From Ridgeia piscesae (Eukaryota > Annelida > Polychaeta > Sabellida > Siboglinidae), in the NCBI GenBank assembly GCA_025642075.2, contig JAODUO010000481.1, positions 358,501 to 422,500 on the forward strand: DNA of 64,000 nt, read 5' to 3'. Under the pieces are notes generated by a model. It saw only the letters and a list, made by a program, of their open reading frames with translations, did no database searches and was not told the origin of the DNA. How positions within the stretch are numbered: position 1 is the stretch's first letter; each line of letters opens with the position of its first letter. The position numbers were made by a program, and so were the translations under genes. Shown here piece by piece: positions 13,124-25,364 of this stretch.

Positions 13124-13931
13124 CTACAACATGTGTGCAGACAACTACACTTCTGTCCTCACTGCTGAGTCAGACACATTTCCACCCGCTGGACCAGGTA
13201 CACTGAGGGTGGCATCTCGATTCTTTAGTCAGTTTTTAGGTCAAAACACAATGTATTATTATATAGGATGCTATACATTATTCATTACAAAACACTATTA
13301 CCTAAACATTGACAACACGATTAGCATAAAACAAAACATATAAAACAAACACTATATAATTTAAAAGAATATTTTAAACCATAAAAAGAAAGCTGAACAA
13401 CAATGGAAAATTTTGCAAAGACATCTTTCATCTATAAAGTTGAAAGATAACATTTTATAACAAGGCTGTCTAATTTAGAAAAATCTACTCTACTTTTGTT
13501 GCCATGCAAGGATGCAAACAGTGCAGTGTTATAACTACTACCTATCTTAAAACATTATTTGACTGGTCAGTCACTGATTAGTTGAATAGAATAATTCTCC
13601 AAATGTCTATACATCGACTGTAATTCTGGCCTGGGTGACAGAGGCTATATATAAATGATAAAACATGTTTTTGACATGCATCTTTCTCTCTGTAATGTGT
13701 TCTGGTTATGATACTTGCCAAATATACTTGAATTAAATCAACCAGAATTTTTTATATTGATATTTGGTTGAATATTTACCAGATGGCACATTGATTATTT
13801 AATGGTCATGCCATGTGATTGCACTGACACTGAGCGATAATAGGGAAACTGTCAGGTACAGCATTGACTACTCGACTCTAACTAGTGTCACCCAGCAGGT
13901 CCCCATTGTCCACGCCACACAATTCTTAATT

Positions 13932-15157
13932 AAAGGAACATGCAACCCAAAAAGTAACAATTGCTCAAACCATTCAACAATGTTCATTGAATCATATCCC
14001 ATATTTTGTACTTTTTTTCTGAAATTATTTATTATGTTTTAAGGAGAATTAGTGAACATCCCTGGAGGCTGACATTTTGGACATTTCGCCTGTGGGTATG
14101 TGACGTCACACTTCCACAACCGCTAGCGCCTCGGGTGGACAAAATAAAACGAACTCTTCACCCACTGAGTCTGAGATCTATCCATAAATTTAATTACCCC
14201 CCTGGTACACTCAGACATAAAAACACGGCGTCCCTTACAATAAAAACATTCATAAAGAATAGGATAAAGAACAACGGTGCTCAAGTAAAGATTGCAACCA
14301 AGATAATCGCGAATTTGTACTTGGACTTGATCGGTTCGACGGAGCTTAGTAACTTTTATTATCGCCCGCTTTCACATGTAAACAAATCGTTTATCCAACT
14401 AATTATTCCAGTCGACCGTTGCGCAGTGAATATACTACTAATCATTGATTTTAATTATTATAAAGGAAATACATTGAATTATAATCTAGTAGCCCATTTA
14501 TAGTATTTGCATACATTATGTTTATCCCTTTTGCGAGACCGCTCTTCGCGTGCCATAGCAACACTGCTCGGCCCCGGACTTTTCTTTCTGTTTACAAATT
14601 CAGTGGGGACAATATCTTAGTTCACCTGTCACCTTTCACCCAATCCCAGCAACCTGTGTTCCAGATCAACGATGACATGGTGCTGGCAAACCATTTTTCG
14701 GTTGAAATTGAATTTTTCCACTGTATAACCTGCATCTATATTGTGGAGCCATTTCATCGCCAACTCGCGTTTCGGATGGAATGTATTGGTATTTGGAAAA
14801 ATATCTTTCCTTTCACTGACCCTTCTCCTGTTCTGTTTTTCTATTGCTTGACATTCAAACATTTTATTATCATAAGACTCATATAAAAAGTCTTTTTACT
14901 CAAATTATGTCGCTGTGCTAGTGTTTACATGTTGCGTGGCGCCTATATCGCTGAGAGTTGTGGACATTTGTGAAATGGGCAACAATGGCAGCGCCCATGG
15001 TCAGTGAAAATGTACGTTTCAAGATTAATTTTATGGTGTATAGCATTCTTACAAAATTAAACAAAAAGTACATATGTTACAATATTCTATCTTGAATGCT
15101 ATGTGGGAATTTGGGGATTTTTAACGCATTTTCAACATTATGGTTGCACGTTCCTTT
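13932..15157. mobile_element. Inverted-repeat DNA element (about 1.2 kb)
   Basis: The left end reads AAAGGAACATGCAACC. The right end reads GGTTGCACGTTCCTTT, its inverted complement with one mismatch. Both are flanked by TTAA-rich sequence, consistent with a TTAA-type target. A 165-codon open frame at 14006-14503 shows no transposase or other domain I recognise. I interpret this as a non-autonomous DNA transposon of unknown superfamily. Confidence 0.6.
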
Positions 15158-16270
15158 AAATTAAGCTATAAGTGTGACTAAATGGAGGGATTAGCTACCT
15201 GTTGTTTACTCCGGTTGGCATGTCATGCTGACTGGTTATTTGGGTCGGTGTGATGTGCGATCATTTAGGCAACTTCAACAGACCTGGGCGGTGAATAATG
15301 CAATCATGTACTGCTGATAACGTCTATAATAAAGACCAAAATAACGTTTCGCCAATTTGGCGAAGTGTTTTATTTTATTTTCACCAAATAGCAAACCGTT
15401 TCACCTATGGCGCAACTGGCGATCAACAGCGCTAGCCTAGCATATGGTGATCACATACGTCTTGAAATGTTACCTTTTTGCTTTGAAATTTCTGTACATT
15501 TGGAGTCGTTTGATGGTTGACCTGTCCCTCATGTTTTGACCACCTTTTGCCGTGACACGATCTGAAAGAATCCAAGACAAGTGTCAAGAAACACATTCAG
15601 TTGAAAACAGGTATTCTGCCATAGAACTACCCATCAAGTGGTGCTGATAGAATTTTGTGAGCAGTCTCACGTTGGCAAAAATATGATACGCAACATGGTT
15701 TATTTGATAGTTTTGGCGAAGAAACTATGTCAGGTGATGACATTCAAAACTACGGCAACATTGACAAACTTAACAGCAAAACTGACCGTGAATGCAGGAG
15801 TATTTTTAATCAATACTAGGACGCCAATGATGATAAAAGCTACAGCATGAAATCGGAGGAAGACCAGTGTACCATGTTGTCAATGTAATATTGTACAGCT
15901 CATTTTATTTGCTGATTATTGTACTTTCCAAAAATATATATAACATCCCTATTCATAAAATAAATATTTGGTCCTCAAATCATGACTTGAAATGATGACA
16001 ACTTTGCCGCACATTCAATGGGAATGCCATACTCAATTGTCACAGTAGATCACGGTTGTAGTAGGACTGAAATGGTCAAAAGTGGCTTTATTGGCTTCAT
16101 ATCATAACCTTTTTCAGTTCAAAACATGAGTAGCAATCGAGCTTACAAAGCTTCAAATTTCTTGAAATTTACAGGATTATTACGCCAAACAATGTTAGTT
16201 TTAAATTACTGTAAATGACAGTGGTGTCATATAACGGACTAATTACAAAACAAATTTAGTTACTGGAGGT

Positions 16271-16319
16271 GTTAAAAATACAGATACAGACATACAATGT
16301 CTGTATCTGTATTTTTAAC
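16271..16319. repeat. Perfect 49-nt palindrome (23-bp arms, 3-nt loop)
   Basis: The left arm (16271-16293) begins GTTAAAAATACAGATACAG. The right arm (16297-16319) is its exact reverse complement. The loop is ACA. It lies at the 3' tail of the neighbouring LINE remnant; the right arm continues into LINE-tail sequence AACTGGCAAAATGTC. Confidence 0.9.
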
Positions 16320-16344
16320 TGGCAAAATGTCCTAGGGACACATC

Positions 16345-17395
16345 ACGCCAGTGCGCATGGTGGGTCGTCTGACTTAATTGTAAAAATGTTGGAGTAAATT
16401 ATTTTGAAATGAGTTTAGTGATTTATTGAGACAGTGTTTGGGGGCAGAGAATTCTATTCTTTAATTGTGGTTGGGAAGAAGCTGTTTCCAAATATGTTTG
16501 CAGAGTATCTAATTTGCAAGAACTGACTGTCATGTTTATGTGACGATCAAGTGTTGTGTTGGATATAGTAATCTAGTCATTCTAGTGGGATATCTATAAG
16601 GTTATGTTCCATCTTGTATATTATGCTGTCTTTTAATTTTTCTTCTTGTTTGGAGGGTGTCCCACTGGAGTTCTTTAAGAAGTTGGGTTACTGTTCCTGG
16701 CTCTCTAGAATAGTTTTGTGTACAAAATCTTATTGTTGTCTTTGGATTCTTCATAAGGTTTTGGTATGTTTAGGCAGTGTGAATCCCATGATGCTGACGC
16801 ATATTCAAGTATTGGTCAGACAAGAGTTGTGTAGGCTATACACTTAATGTGGGTTGGGCATTTATATAGATTTCTCCTAATGACTCCTAGTGTCTGTTGT
16901 ACTTTCCGAGCGACTAAATTGCACTGTGTCCAGTTTAATGTATTTGATATTTGTATGCCAAGATAACAATGTGATTCAACAGATTTACGTTGTTGGGCAC
17001 AAAATGTGTAGAGATTTGGTGTCGGTTTTCTTGAGACTACTGTCATTGTAAAGCATTTGGTGGGATTGAATTTCATAAGCCAGCTATTTTGCCAATCCTC
17101 AAGTTTGAGTAGATCATTTTGGAGGAGAGAAGTGTCATTGTCTGTTTTAACTGGTAAATATAATAGGCAGTCATCTGCAAAAAGGCAACCGTTTGAAGTG
17201 AGATTGTTGGGTAGGTCATTTATGTAAAGTAAGAAAAGTAGGGGCACCAGTAAGGTTCCCTGTGGTACCCCTCAGGTGACTTGGATTGGTATGGATGCTG
17301 ATCCATTTATTACAACCTGTTGAGTCCTTTCTGCAAGGAAGCTTTCTATGCATGATGATATTGGGTCTGTGATGTCAACTTGGCGATGGTGGTGC
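16345..17395 (-). mobile_element. Decayed CR1/Jockey-like LINE, reverse transcriptase 3' half
   Basis: Minus-strand translation gives the RT palm region. It includes VPQGTLL, LLFLLYINDLP and the catalytic FADD box (as GCLFADDCLLYL), then KFNPTKC and YLGIQISNTLNW. Further pieces follow in shifted frames: PILEYASASWD, LLKELQWDTLQTRRK and a C-terminal SFFPTTIKE-stop-NSLPPNTVS near 16450. Lesions include TGA just before GVPQG (near 17270), frameshifts after 16816 and a TGG-to-TAG change. The 5' part, including any endonuclease, is missing. The copy is dead. The clade is a judgement from the RT text only. Confidence 0.8.
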
Positions 17396-17534
17396 CTCGG
17401 GTGACTATTACTGAGAGACACGTAGCTGTCACTAATGATGTCGTGGTTTGCTTGGTTTCAGTAATGTGATTCTGTTGTAACCTACACATCAGCGTGATGA
17501 CTGATGTAGCGAAAAGAAGTTTCGTCGTTGACGT

Positions 17535-17585
17535 TTTCCTGTATCTGTTACTGGCAAAATGTACTGGGGACACATCACACCAGGT
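17535..17585. repeat. Second copy of the LINE 3' tail
   Basis: CTGTATCTGTTACTGGCAAA and the following GGGGACACATCACACCAG repeat the LINE tail found at 16301-16352, in the same orientation, on the far side of the LINE remnant. This suggests tandem or nested insertion of related copies. Confidence 0.65.
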
Positions 17586-18016
17586 TAGGTCGGAAACTAA
17601 AAGTTATCCTGTAGGTGTGCCAGAATTCTACACATGTATCCTTTTCCTTCGTGTTTACATATTATACTAACTAACAGCACAAGCTAACATAGCCTAGCTC
17701 TAGGAATTAGATTCAGAGTCGGATGGACCTCATGAAAGAGTAGCGATAATTGGGTGTCGTCGTGATATTGGCGTTGTCACTTATTCATATGATAATTACC
17801 CGGATTTAGACTGCCTTTGGATCTATTGATCCCCATCTTCTTTGGATTTCGCGTCTTTGTATTGATGGTCTTGGCCATTTTTGTTGACAAATGTATGAAC
17901 TATTGCTATCAGCGTACTGAAGTAACGTGGTTTATCCCACCGGAAGCAGCGCGACACCAACCGGATAAATATAGTATTAACGGAATGTGTGGCGCCACCA
18001 TGTGGACTTAAACATA

Positions 18017-18053
18017 GACCGCACGCAGCAACATTGTCCTGGTGCGTGCGGTC
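18017..18053. repeat. Hairpin with 11-bp perfect arms
   Basis: GACCGCACGCA and TGCGTGCGGTC are separated by 15 nt. It lies just upstream of the SINE. It is short and GC-rich in AT-rich surroundings, and its function is unknown. Confidence 0.6.
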
Positions 18054-18154
18054 TTCACGGTGACCCGCCATATTGGCTATATAGTACACAATCGAGTGCT
18101 GTGCATTGTCTAATTGTACATTGTACCCAAAAAGGTAGAGTGCCATGGCTCGAT

Positions 18155-18500
18155 AAGGTAGAGTGCAATGGCTCAGGGGTAGAACTTCGGACTTTCGACT
18201 AAGAGAACCCGGGTTCGAATCCTCTGCTGCAGTTTAAAAAAATGGCCCCAGTTCACTCAGCTGTAAAAATGAGTATCTGATTATATAATACAATTGTGGA
18301 TATGTGTACAAGCAGCCTTCACACATTAATTGTAGCAAATGGCTGGATGCTTCCCAGAGAAGTTGAGACGGTGTTTGATTGAACAGGTCTGCCAGGGATG
18401 TAAAGAGTAAATTAAGCGCTTTGAACGGTCCTGAGGACTGGATACTGCGCTATATAAGAACTTTCCTGTACATTTATCTTTTAATTAAAAAAAAAAAAAT
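18155..18500 (+). mobile_element. tRNA-derived SINE
   Basis: The 5' head is tRNA-like, with an A box TGGCTCAGGGGT (18169-18180) and a B box GGTTCGAATCC (18212-18222) at tRNA spacing. A body follows (CAGTTCACTCAGCTG, AAATGAGTATCTG), then a conserved tail AAGCGCTTTGAACGG with CTGCGCTATATAAGAAC, ending in an A-rich run near 18486-18500. The first part of the head (AAGGTAGAGTGC-ATGGCTCG) is duplicated immediately upstream at 18133-18153. It is not a functional tRNA gene. Confidence 0.8.
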
Positions 18501-19162
18501 TAAATGATAATAATATATTATACATTATTCTTTAGGTGGCCGGCCAAAGACGGAGACCTGAACAAATTAAATAATGGACCGATTCTCGGTTTTTGCTGTC
18601 ATTGTGTTAGAATTGAGATTATTGGTAAATAATCCGCTTAACTGCAGTCAAGTACGAAACTTGCCCAAACACAAAGTATGCCCAAATATGTCGAAACTTA
18701 CACTAGCTTCGTAGACGTTGTTAATTGTGTCAACGTACTGTGTCAAACGAGTGTTGGAATTCAGAGTTGAACTGGAACCTCTGTATCTCCAGCTAGCCGA
18801 GCGACAATACAGTAGCACAATGGTGATGATCCCCGATGAACTTTGATTACTTTACATAAATGTTGGTTGTTGGTTGACCACTGTTGAAGGTTTTGTTGAA
18901 GCGTGTTCAGTTGTTCATGGGTTTCATTGGAAATTCTGTGGATGTTGTGTTGAAGTGTACCTCAATATGGTGTAGCTGCATTGAATAATTAAATATCGTC
19001 TATCCATACGTTCATGTTATATTTTTGCCACTATGGTGTAGGAGTAACGGTAAGTACACCATTAGCAATACATATTCCATTAGTGCAGCCTACTTGGATT
19101 CGTTTAGCGGGAACGGCGTTTTTACACTTGCACCCAGCAACACATGGCTTCGTACCCCACTG

Positions 19163-19242
19163 CGTGTGTGTGTGCGCGCCCGCCTGCGTGCGCTCGCGCG
19201 CGCGTGCGTGCGTGCGTGCGTGCGTGCGTGTGTGTGTGTGTT
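19163..19242. repeat. TG/CG-rich microsatellite
   Basis: TGTGTG, CGCGCG and TGCG runs. Open frames of 74-85 codons across it on both strands are repeat artefacts. Confidence 0.8.
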
Positions 19243-21074
19243 GGTCTAAGCTTTTTTCAACATGGTGATTTGCATGCACAATACAACCAACTCGTAATTT
19301 TTGTGACGTCAGCTGGATGTTCAGAGCAAGTGTGTTTAGGCAACTTTTTGAGTTTCTGCCGTTTGGACATCGCGAATGTTCAACCGTGCATAGGCCTATA
19401 GCTTAGATATTACATGAATACGAATTTTGAATGTTCAAACTGCAATTATGGCTCACAGAGTGAAATGTAATATTGGTTTATGTTCATAGCATATCTGCAC
19501 GGTTCCGTGTCGAAATTAAGTCTGGCGTTAGGGGGCGATAAGGCGAACATAATAGATCAACTCGCGTTGACTTCAGTCGTTTTGACGGTGGTCGAAGCAG
19601 CCATTTTGACTTAAGACGCGAATCGCCCGCAACCAGGGACTCATCGATAGCAAACGGCTGATGTGTTCTACCTCTTTTATTAGGTACTGACCTTATTCAA
19701 CTATTGAATAGGCCTAAATTTTTGTCGGGGCCAGCGCAAAGATAATTAAATAAAAATAATAGTATGTACAAGAGGTCTCGGGTATTAATTTCCATAATTG
19801 TTTTATTTTCTTGCAAAAATACTTCTGAAGATTACAGACCATTGCAGAGGCGATCCTGTCAGAAAGCCAATGTGGGTTTCGTTGCTCACACTCCACAATC
19901 GACATGATATTCACCTTGCGACAACTATATTAAAACGCCATACTTATTAAAAAGCTATTGAACAACAACAAAGTCTGTATATAATGGGTTTCATTGATTT
20001 GTCAAAAAATTTACACATTGAACATGTCAACCTTGTGGATCTTACTAAGGATATGTGGTACCCTGAGACCTTTATCAAGGCAATTGGGAAATATCACTAC
20101 AGTAGCCGAATCAGATGGGGAAGGGTGGAGAGTCTCAATCCACGAACGACCATAGTGGCCGGATCTGCGAGATGACATGCAACATTTCAACCAGGGACGT
20201 ACAAAATTGACGGAGGTGTGGGTCCACAAACAAATGGGCCAAGATCCCCTAAGGTCCTTTGGACTATAATTTTAGTGAGTAATTATGAATGAAATGGGTT
20301 TTGGGGAATCATAGTCTCCTAGTCTCTTCACCGTAATCACCTAATCTCTGGTTATTCACGAGATGACAAGAAACACAGCCAATTGTGTGAATGCAGTAGA
20401 CAATATCAACGAAATTCAAGTGTATGACTTTTCATTCTATAGTTGAATACTAATATCTACGTTTGTCCCTTACAAGTGACAATACACCTGTAACCAGTAG
20501 AAACCAGTCACGTCATTTTAATAATAATTAGACAAACATCAAAATAAACACAACTGTCCAGTGGGTGAATACACAGATATCAGCCAGCAGGAGGTCGTGT
20601 CATGAGAGCAGCTACAAGTCCACGCAGAAACAGGCAACATTTTTGGGAGGCCCTGGGACGGGCTTACACAATATTAGTCAACTACACATTTCTTGTGTAC
20701 AATGAATACCCTAAGATACGTTTATTCAAATTCAGAGAAATGGCTACATAAGGTTTTTTTTTGAAATAGGAAAACTGAAAATATACAAGTTGTTAGGCCC
20801 TAAAGAACCATAGGAGGCTTTAAAATGAGTAAAATAATTTTGTTGTACATTGTGGCAGTAAACTAAAAAAATCTATGCAAAATTTGATAAATAAATCTTA
20901 ATTTCTGCGATCTGGGAGCTAACGACGGACGGCGCACGCCGATTGGTGCCATAAGTCGGTTGGACCTTTGGTCAATACGACTTAAAACGGAGAAACCTTG
21001 TTTTATAATATAGACACGCAAAGTGTGAATATCAACCGACCTTTTTCAGAATGTGAATGAGTTATAGATCTAAC

Positions 21075-21092
21075 TTTATTAAATTGTTTATT
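21075..21092 (-). terminator. Poly(A) signals of the ASB-like gene
   Basis: Two minus-strand AATAAA hexamers, at 21087-21092 and 21075-21080, lie 21-38 nt past the stop codon at 21113. This implies a very short 3' UTR. Confidence 0.55.
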
Positions 21093-21112
21093 TAATTTTA
21101 AAACTGATATCA

Positions 21113-23309
21113 TCAACATTGCAGCGTGTCAACAAGACACAAGTTATCCACACCCAACAACAAGTACTTCAACAACACAGCTGGCAAGTCCAACAGTTCC
21201 ACCAAAGGTACAATTGTTCTGCCTTGTGCATGCTCTGAGAGTGTCGTCCTGACAACGACGCGCGAAAGTTCTTTTAGCGACTTTGGAGTCTCCAATAGTG
21301 AGTGCAGCCATGACACAATCTTGTCTGACTCATCGCTTGCAGACGCTACGACGATGTCTTGCCTCGTGTAGGAAAATCCCGCGGCTACCAACAGCTCCAG
21401 GGTTCGTCGTTGTTCGGACACAATCATCATGTGAATTGGCGACACAGGGCTGTAAACATACGACAGGCAGTGATCTCAACGTATGGTACAACCAAGGCGT
21501 AATTATGCAAACCTTTGCATACTGCATAGGTAGGCGCTACCCAAGATGTGCATCCTGCAGCATTCGTCAAGCGCTGAGCAATCGTGATTATATGTTTCTG
21601 ATAGACTAAAGTATTATTCTTTCAAACACCGCTGCGTGTGTTACTAAATACAGCTTTCGGTAATTTTAATTTGTGTGCACGAATACATACATATATTCAT
21701 TTTTAAAAGTCGCCACGAACGGTCAACTGGCGGAATAATTCAGAGTGGAGGCAGGACTGCACATGCGACAATTTTGATGATGACATCTCTCATATTCTCC
21801 AGCACAGTTAACATTCACTTAGCTTATGGGTTAGGCAAGTTTAACGTCGTAGAAGACGAATAATTCTAGACTGTGGAAGTAGTTTAGGTAGGTAGAACGG
21901 TATTCCCTATACTGTTTAAATTTAAACCACGTAGTATTGCGAACATAGCAAAAGGACCCAAGATGTAATGTATTAAACTAGGTGTCTCAGTGGCGTATCA
22001 TAGATAGTGCGCATAACGTCACGAAGCAACGAAAGCGATTGTTATTTGTGTACAACTTAATATGGTGTAGAATGTGTGTGTTGGAATATATTAACTGTCT
22101 CTTGTCTGGTGGTACTGTGACTACTGTCACTGTCTACACAACCCACCTGCTGTGGCTAAGGATGGTACTGGCCCCGGATGCAACCAACAAGGCCGAAATG
22201 TCTTCACTTCGTCTGTAAATGCTGCACACAAGTGCGCTGTCCTTGCCTGGACAATCAGTCAATATGGTGCCGTAGGACAACAGCGCCCTACATGCGTCGA
22301 TGTTACCACGTTCTACGGCACACACTAGGGGTGTTTCGCCCTCTAAAGTCGCATTGTTGACATTCGCACCTCGCCCCACTAATAGTTCTATCATACAACA
22401 GTGGCCTCCTTTGGCTGCGAAGTGTAGAGGGCTCTGTCCGTCCAAAGAGCTCCTGTTACAATTGGCACCAGCGTCAAGGAGCAATTCCGCAAATAGCGGG
22501 TCCCGATAGGTGGCAGCCACGTGTAGGGGTGTCAAGCCGGCGTCGTCACGCACATTCACGTCACATCCTTTTACAGATAGCAGTACGCCAGACAACATCA
22601 GTTCCCGTCGCAGAGTTACTGCGTAGTGTAGGGCAGTCATTCCACCATATGTGTGCAAATTAACGTCACACCCGGCGTCCAAGAGATGGCGAGCCAGCGA
22701 TGTGTCATTGCGCGCCACTGCTTCCAGAAGTGACGTCTGTCCTGTCAGAGTATTCATTGCATCCGGGTTGAGCTTTTCTTTGCACGCTTTGGTTGCAACG
22801 AGTAAATGCTTGGCAACGTCGGGGTCACTTCGTCTACAGGCCAAGAGTAGCGGAGTATCACCTTTGGTCGAGACTTTGTTTAGGCTACAACCCGCCTGCA
22901 AGAGACTGTCTATGATAACTCGATCTCCTCTTGCGACGGCGGCGTGCAAGAGGGAACTGCCTGGCGAAACGTGTAGCGGGTTGTACACGCAGATCGACCA
23001 GTCAATCTCCACGTTAATGTCCGCGCCAAACATCACCAAGTAGGATACGGCGTTTGTTAAGCCAGAACACACAGCTAGACTGAGGGGAGAGTGTCCGAAA
23101 CATGGCGACGATGGGTTGCTGACAACTTCGTGAAGAGACGCTCCGTGATTCACGAGCGCCAAGCACATCCGGGTGTTTCTTCCATCAGCCGCTATCACCA
23201 GAGGGAGTGTCAACTTACACGGAGCGTTCACATCGGCGCCAAGCGCTACCAAGCAGTTAACCATCTTCACATCGCTTCGCTTCACTGCATCTAGCAGGTG
23301 GCAGTTCAT
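21113..23309 (-). CDS. Ankyrin-repeat and SOCS-box (ASB-like) protein, 499 aa
   Basis: Two exons: 23309-22147 (387 codons plus 2 nt, donor AG|GTGGGT) and 21449-21113 (acceptor TTTACAG|CCC). They join in frame to exactly 1500 nt. Twelve ankyrin repeats are visible, with GxTPLH-type cores such as GLTPLHVAA, GQSPLHFAAKGG and GETPLVCAV; the twelfth (SPIHMMIVSEQRRTLELL) crosses the intron. Residues about 441-486 form a SOCS box: a BC-box-like SLKELSRVVVR and a Cul5-box-like LDLPAVLLKYLL. Family role: substrate receptor of Elongin B/C-Cullin-5 ubiquitin ligases, with the ankyrin array binding the target. The substrate cannot be told. The start is the first ATG after an in-frame TAG 15 nt upstream. 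I cannot assign a specific ASB orthologue. Confidence 0.88.
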
Positions 23310-24848
23310 CACTCTGTGAAACTATCATCATGATCATCAGACCAGTCCATCGGCGGCATCCTGACTGACCTGAGGCTGAGTTACCACATCACCATGACCA
23401 TGTCTCGACTTCGGCTCTTCGCACGCCGCACAGCGACACTCGACACAGTAATCCAGTTTCGAACAGTATTATTTATATTAATAATTGTGTGATTTATTTC
23501 CGTAATGAGGGTATGTGTGATGTACACTAGTTTGGTATGACCGACGTTTCAAACTCTGTCAACAACTTGATGTATTTAAATAAAAATGTAAATAAAGATG
23601 CGTGCTGCACGCCGACTTGCCAAAGCTGGTTTTATTTATGATCTCATAAAATCGTACCTATGACAACTCGTATCCAGGGTTCAACGCAAAGTCGCCAGAC
23701 AACCACTGGCATCGCCATTTATAATACATACTGACTTACTGTGTAACAAAATACAGACCACGGGGTCGGCATAATCAACAGTCACTTGACATATTTAGAA
23801 GATGTCACGAATTATCTCCAAGCCAGCGTATGCTAATTCGAAATTATTCTTACATAGTCACACGTGTACACACGTATCCAAACATCATAATAGTACATGG
23901 GAGAGCAGGGAGAACTGGTACATCGGTTTTTTTTAATATGTGTTTGTCTCACATCGCCGTAAGTGCAACACTAGTCTGCTTGCTTTATGTCGTAGTGTCA
24001 AAGCCATAAGCTAGACTTTACGTGGGCTCGTTTTTAATGTGTCTTTTTGTAACTAAAATGATCAAAAACATTCGGTCAATTAGGACATCACATGATTCAC
24101 GTCACATGGGTGTTATAGAACACCTATACAAATACAGTATTTCCAGCATCTACAACACATTAATTTATGTTAATCTTACTATATTACGTCATTTGAATCG
24201 TCATTATGCAGGGTGAAAGTAGCTGTAATAATCTCACAGGCTCACACACATAATAAAAGTTAGAACGTGTGTCATAACTATATCTAAGTTCTTACATTGC
24301 AACGTGACGTAGCAAATATAATGTTGTTTAATTAAGACAAAGAATCACCTTTGCATAATATTTATAATAATACACATATCTCAAGTAAAACGAATTTCCA
24401 ATCTTAAAAAAACAAGCCTTGCATCATGCAGCCGTGGTTTTGAACAAACGCTTAGGAAACACTAACTTATAGTCTTCATGTGCATTGACAGTGTTCTTAA
24501 AAAACTTAAATACACCTTTTATATTATGTCAATTACGTCACCCAATCAATATCGTTAAGCGCGCGCACGTTGGACTTTTGCATTGCTTATTTGTGACGAT
24601 GCTGCTTGGTATTTAACAACGTACATGAAATTACAGTAATGGAATTTAATATAAAGATTATATATCACTATAAAGGTAATCATCTTATCGATCACTTGCA
24701 TGCTTGTCAATTGTCCTCTCTTGCATCCTTTTGCTCTTGATGAATCACTTATGCAGATTTTATGGCATGGAAAAATGCAGTGTTCTTTTCAAAGCATATA
24801 GGCCAGCAGATTTATACACTTATGCTATGATATCTTCCGTTCCGGTAA

Positions 24849-25114
24849 CGTGGGCCCAGATTCGGTCGGGCCCAGATTCAGCAAAGTGCATAGCTCGTAT
24901 TCGCGCACAAGCGCAGTGCCAGCTTTTATTTGCTCTGACGTAACGTTGGTGACATACGTCACACCCGGACCGAGTTTCCTCAAAACGCATACCACGCATG
25001 CATTCCTATTAAACATACTTGATGTATGATTAGTACAAACGGAGACTATGTTAGTAACAATGGAGAAACAGCAGATTCATACTGAATCTGGGCTCGACTG
25101 AATCTAGGACCACG
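24849..25114. mobile_element. MITE-like element with about 35-bp inverted repeats
   Basis: The left end GTGGGCCCAGATTCGGTCGG is mirrored by the right end, whose complement reads GTGGTCCTAGATTCAGTCGA. Each end contains two tandem copies of GGGCCCAGATTC-like sequence. Total length is about 266 bp with no coding capacity. Confidence 0.65.
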
Positions 25115-25200
25115 ACACCAGGGCATTAGCCAATAGAGAGCAGCCCGGTTGCTTTCCGTACCTCGCCTACAACTTAATATAATGGGTTTGCCAACGACAT

Positions 25201-25364
25201 GTTTATGTTCAACTGTGGCATAGCTGTATGTCTTATTTCAAACAGGCGATTGAGGGCCATTGTACATTATGATATGTAAAGCGTATTAAATAAAACAATA
25301 TACAATGCCCCTCAACTGCTTGTTTGAAATAAGAAATACAGCTATGCCACAGTTGGACGTAAAC
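25201..25364. repeat. Long hairpin: 64-bp arms, 36-nt loop
   Basis: The left arm (25201-25264) includes AACTGTGGCATAGCTGTATG. The right arm (25301-25364) includes ATACAGCTATGCCACAGTT. The arms pair at about 90% by eye. It lies 500 bp upstream of the centrin-3 start. It is either a foldback transposon or a long hairpin RNA source. Confidence 0.8.

Larger units (their letters stand above)
13124..21112. other. GNL2 upstream region / intergenic DNA
   Basis: No convincing host exon was found here on either strand. The unfound first GNL2 exon(s) and promoter should lie here on the minus strand. Contents listed separately: an inverted-repeat element (13932-15157), a perfect palindrome (16271-16319), a LINE remnant (16345-17395), a hairpin (18017-18053), a SINE (18155-18500) and a TG/CG microsatellite (about 19163-19242). 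Near 19596-19615 the minus strand reads AAAATGGCTGCTTCG, resembling the YY1-type element of ribosome-biogenesis promoters, but it opens only a 15-codon frame. Confidence 0.6.

Noticed and set aside
18155..18240. Functional tRNA gene
   Set aside because: A and B boxes are present but the body does not fold into a full cloverleaf by eye, and it continues into a SINE body and tail.
22651..23043. 130-codon plus-strand frame
   Set aside because: It is an antisense shadow of the ankyrin-repeat exon, which has clear repeat periodicity on the minus strand.
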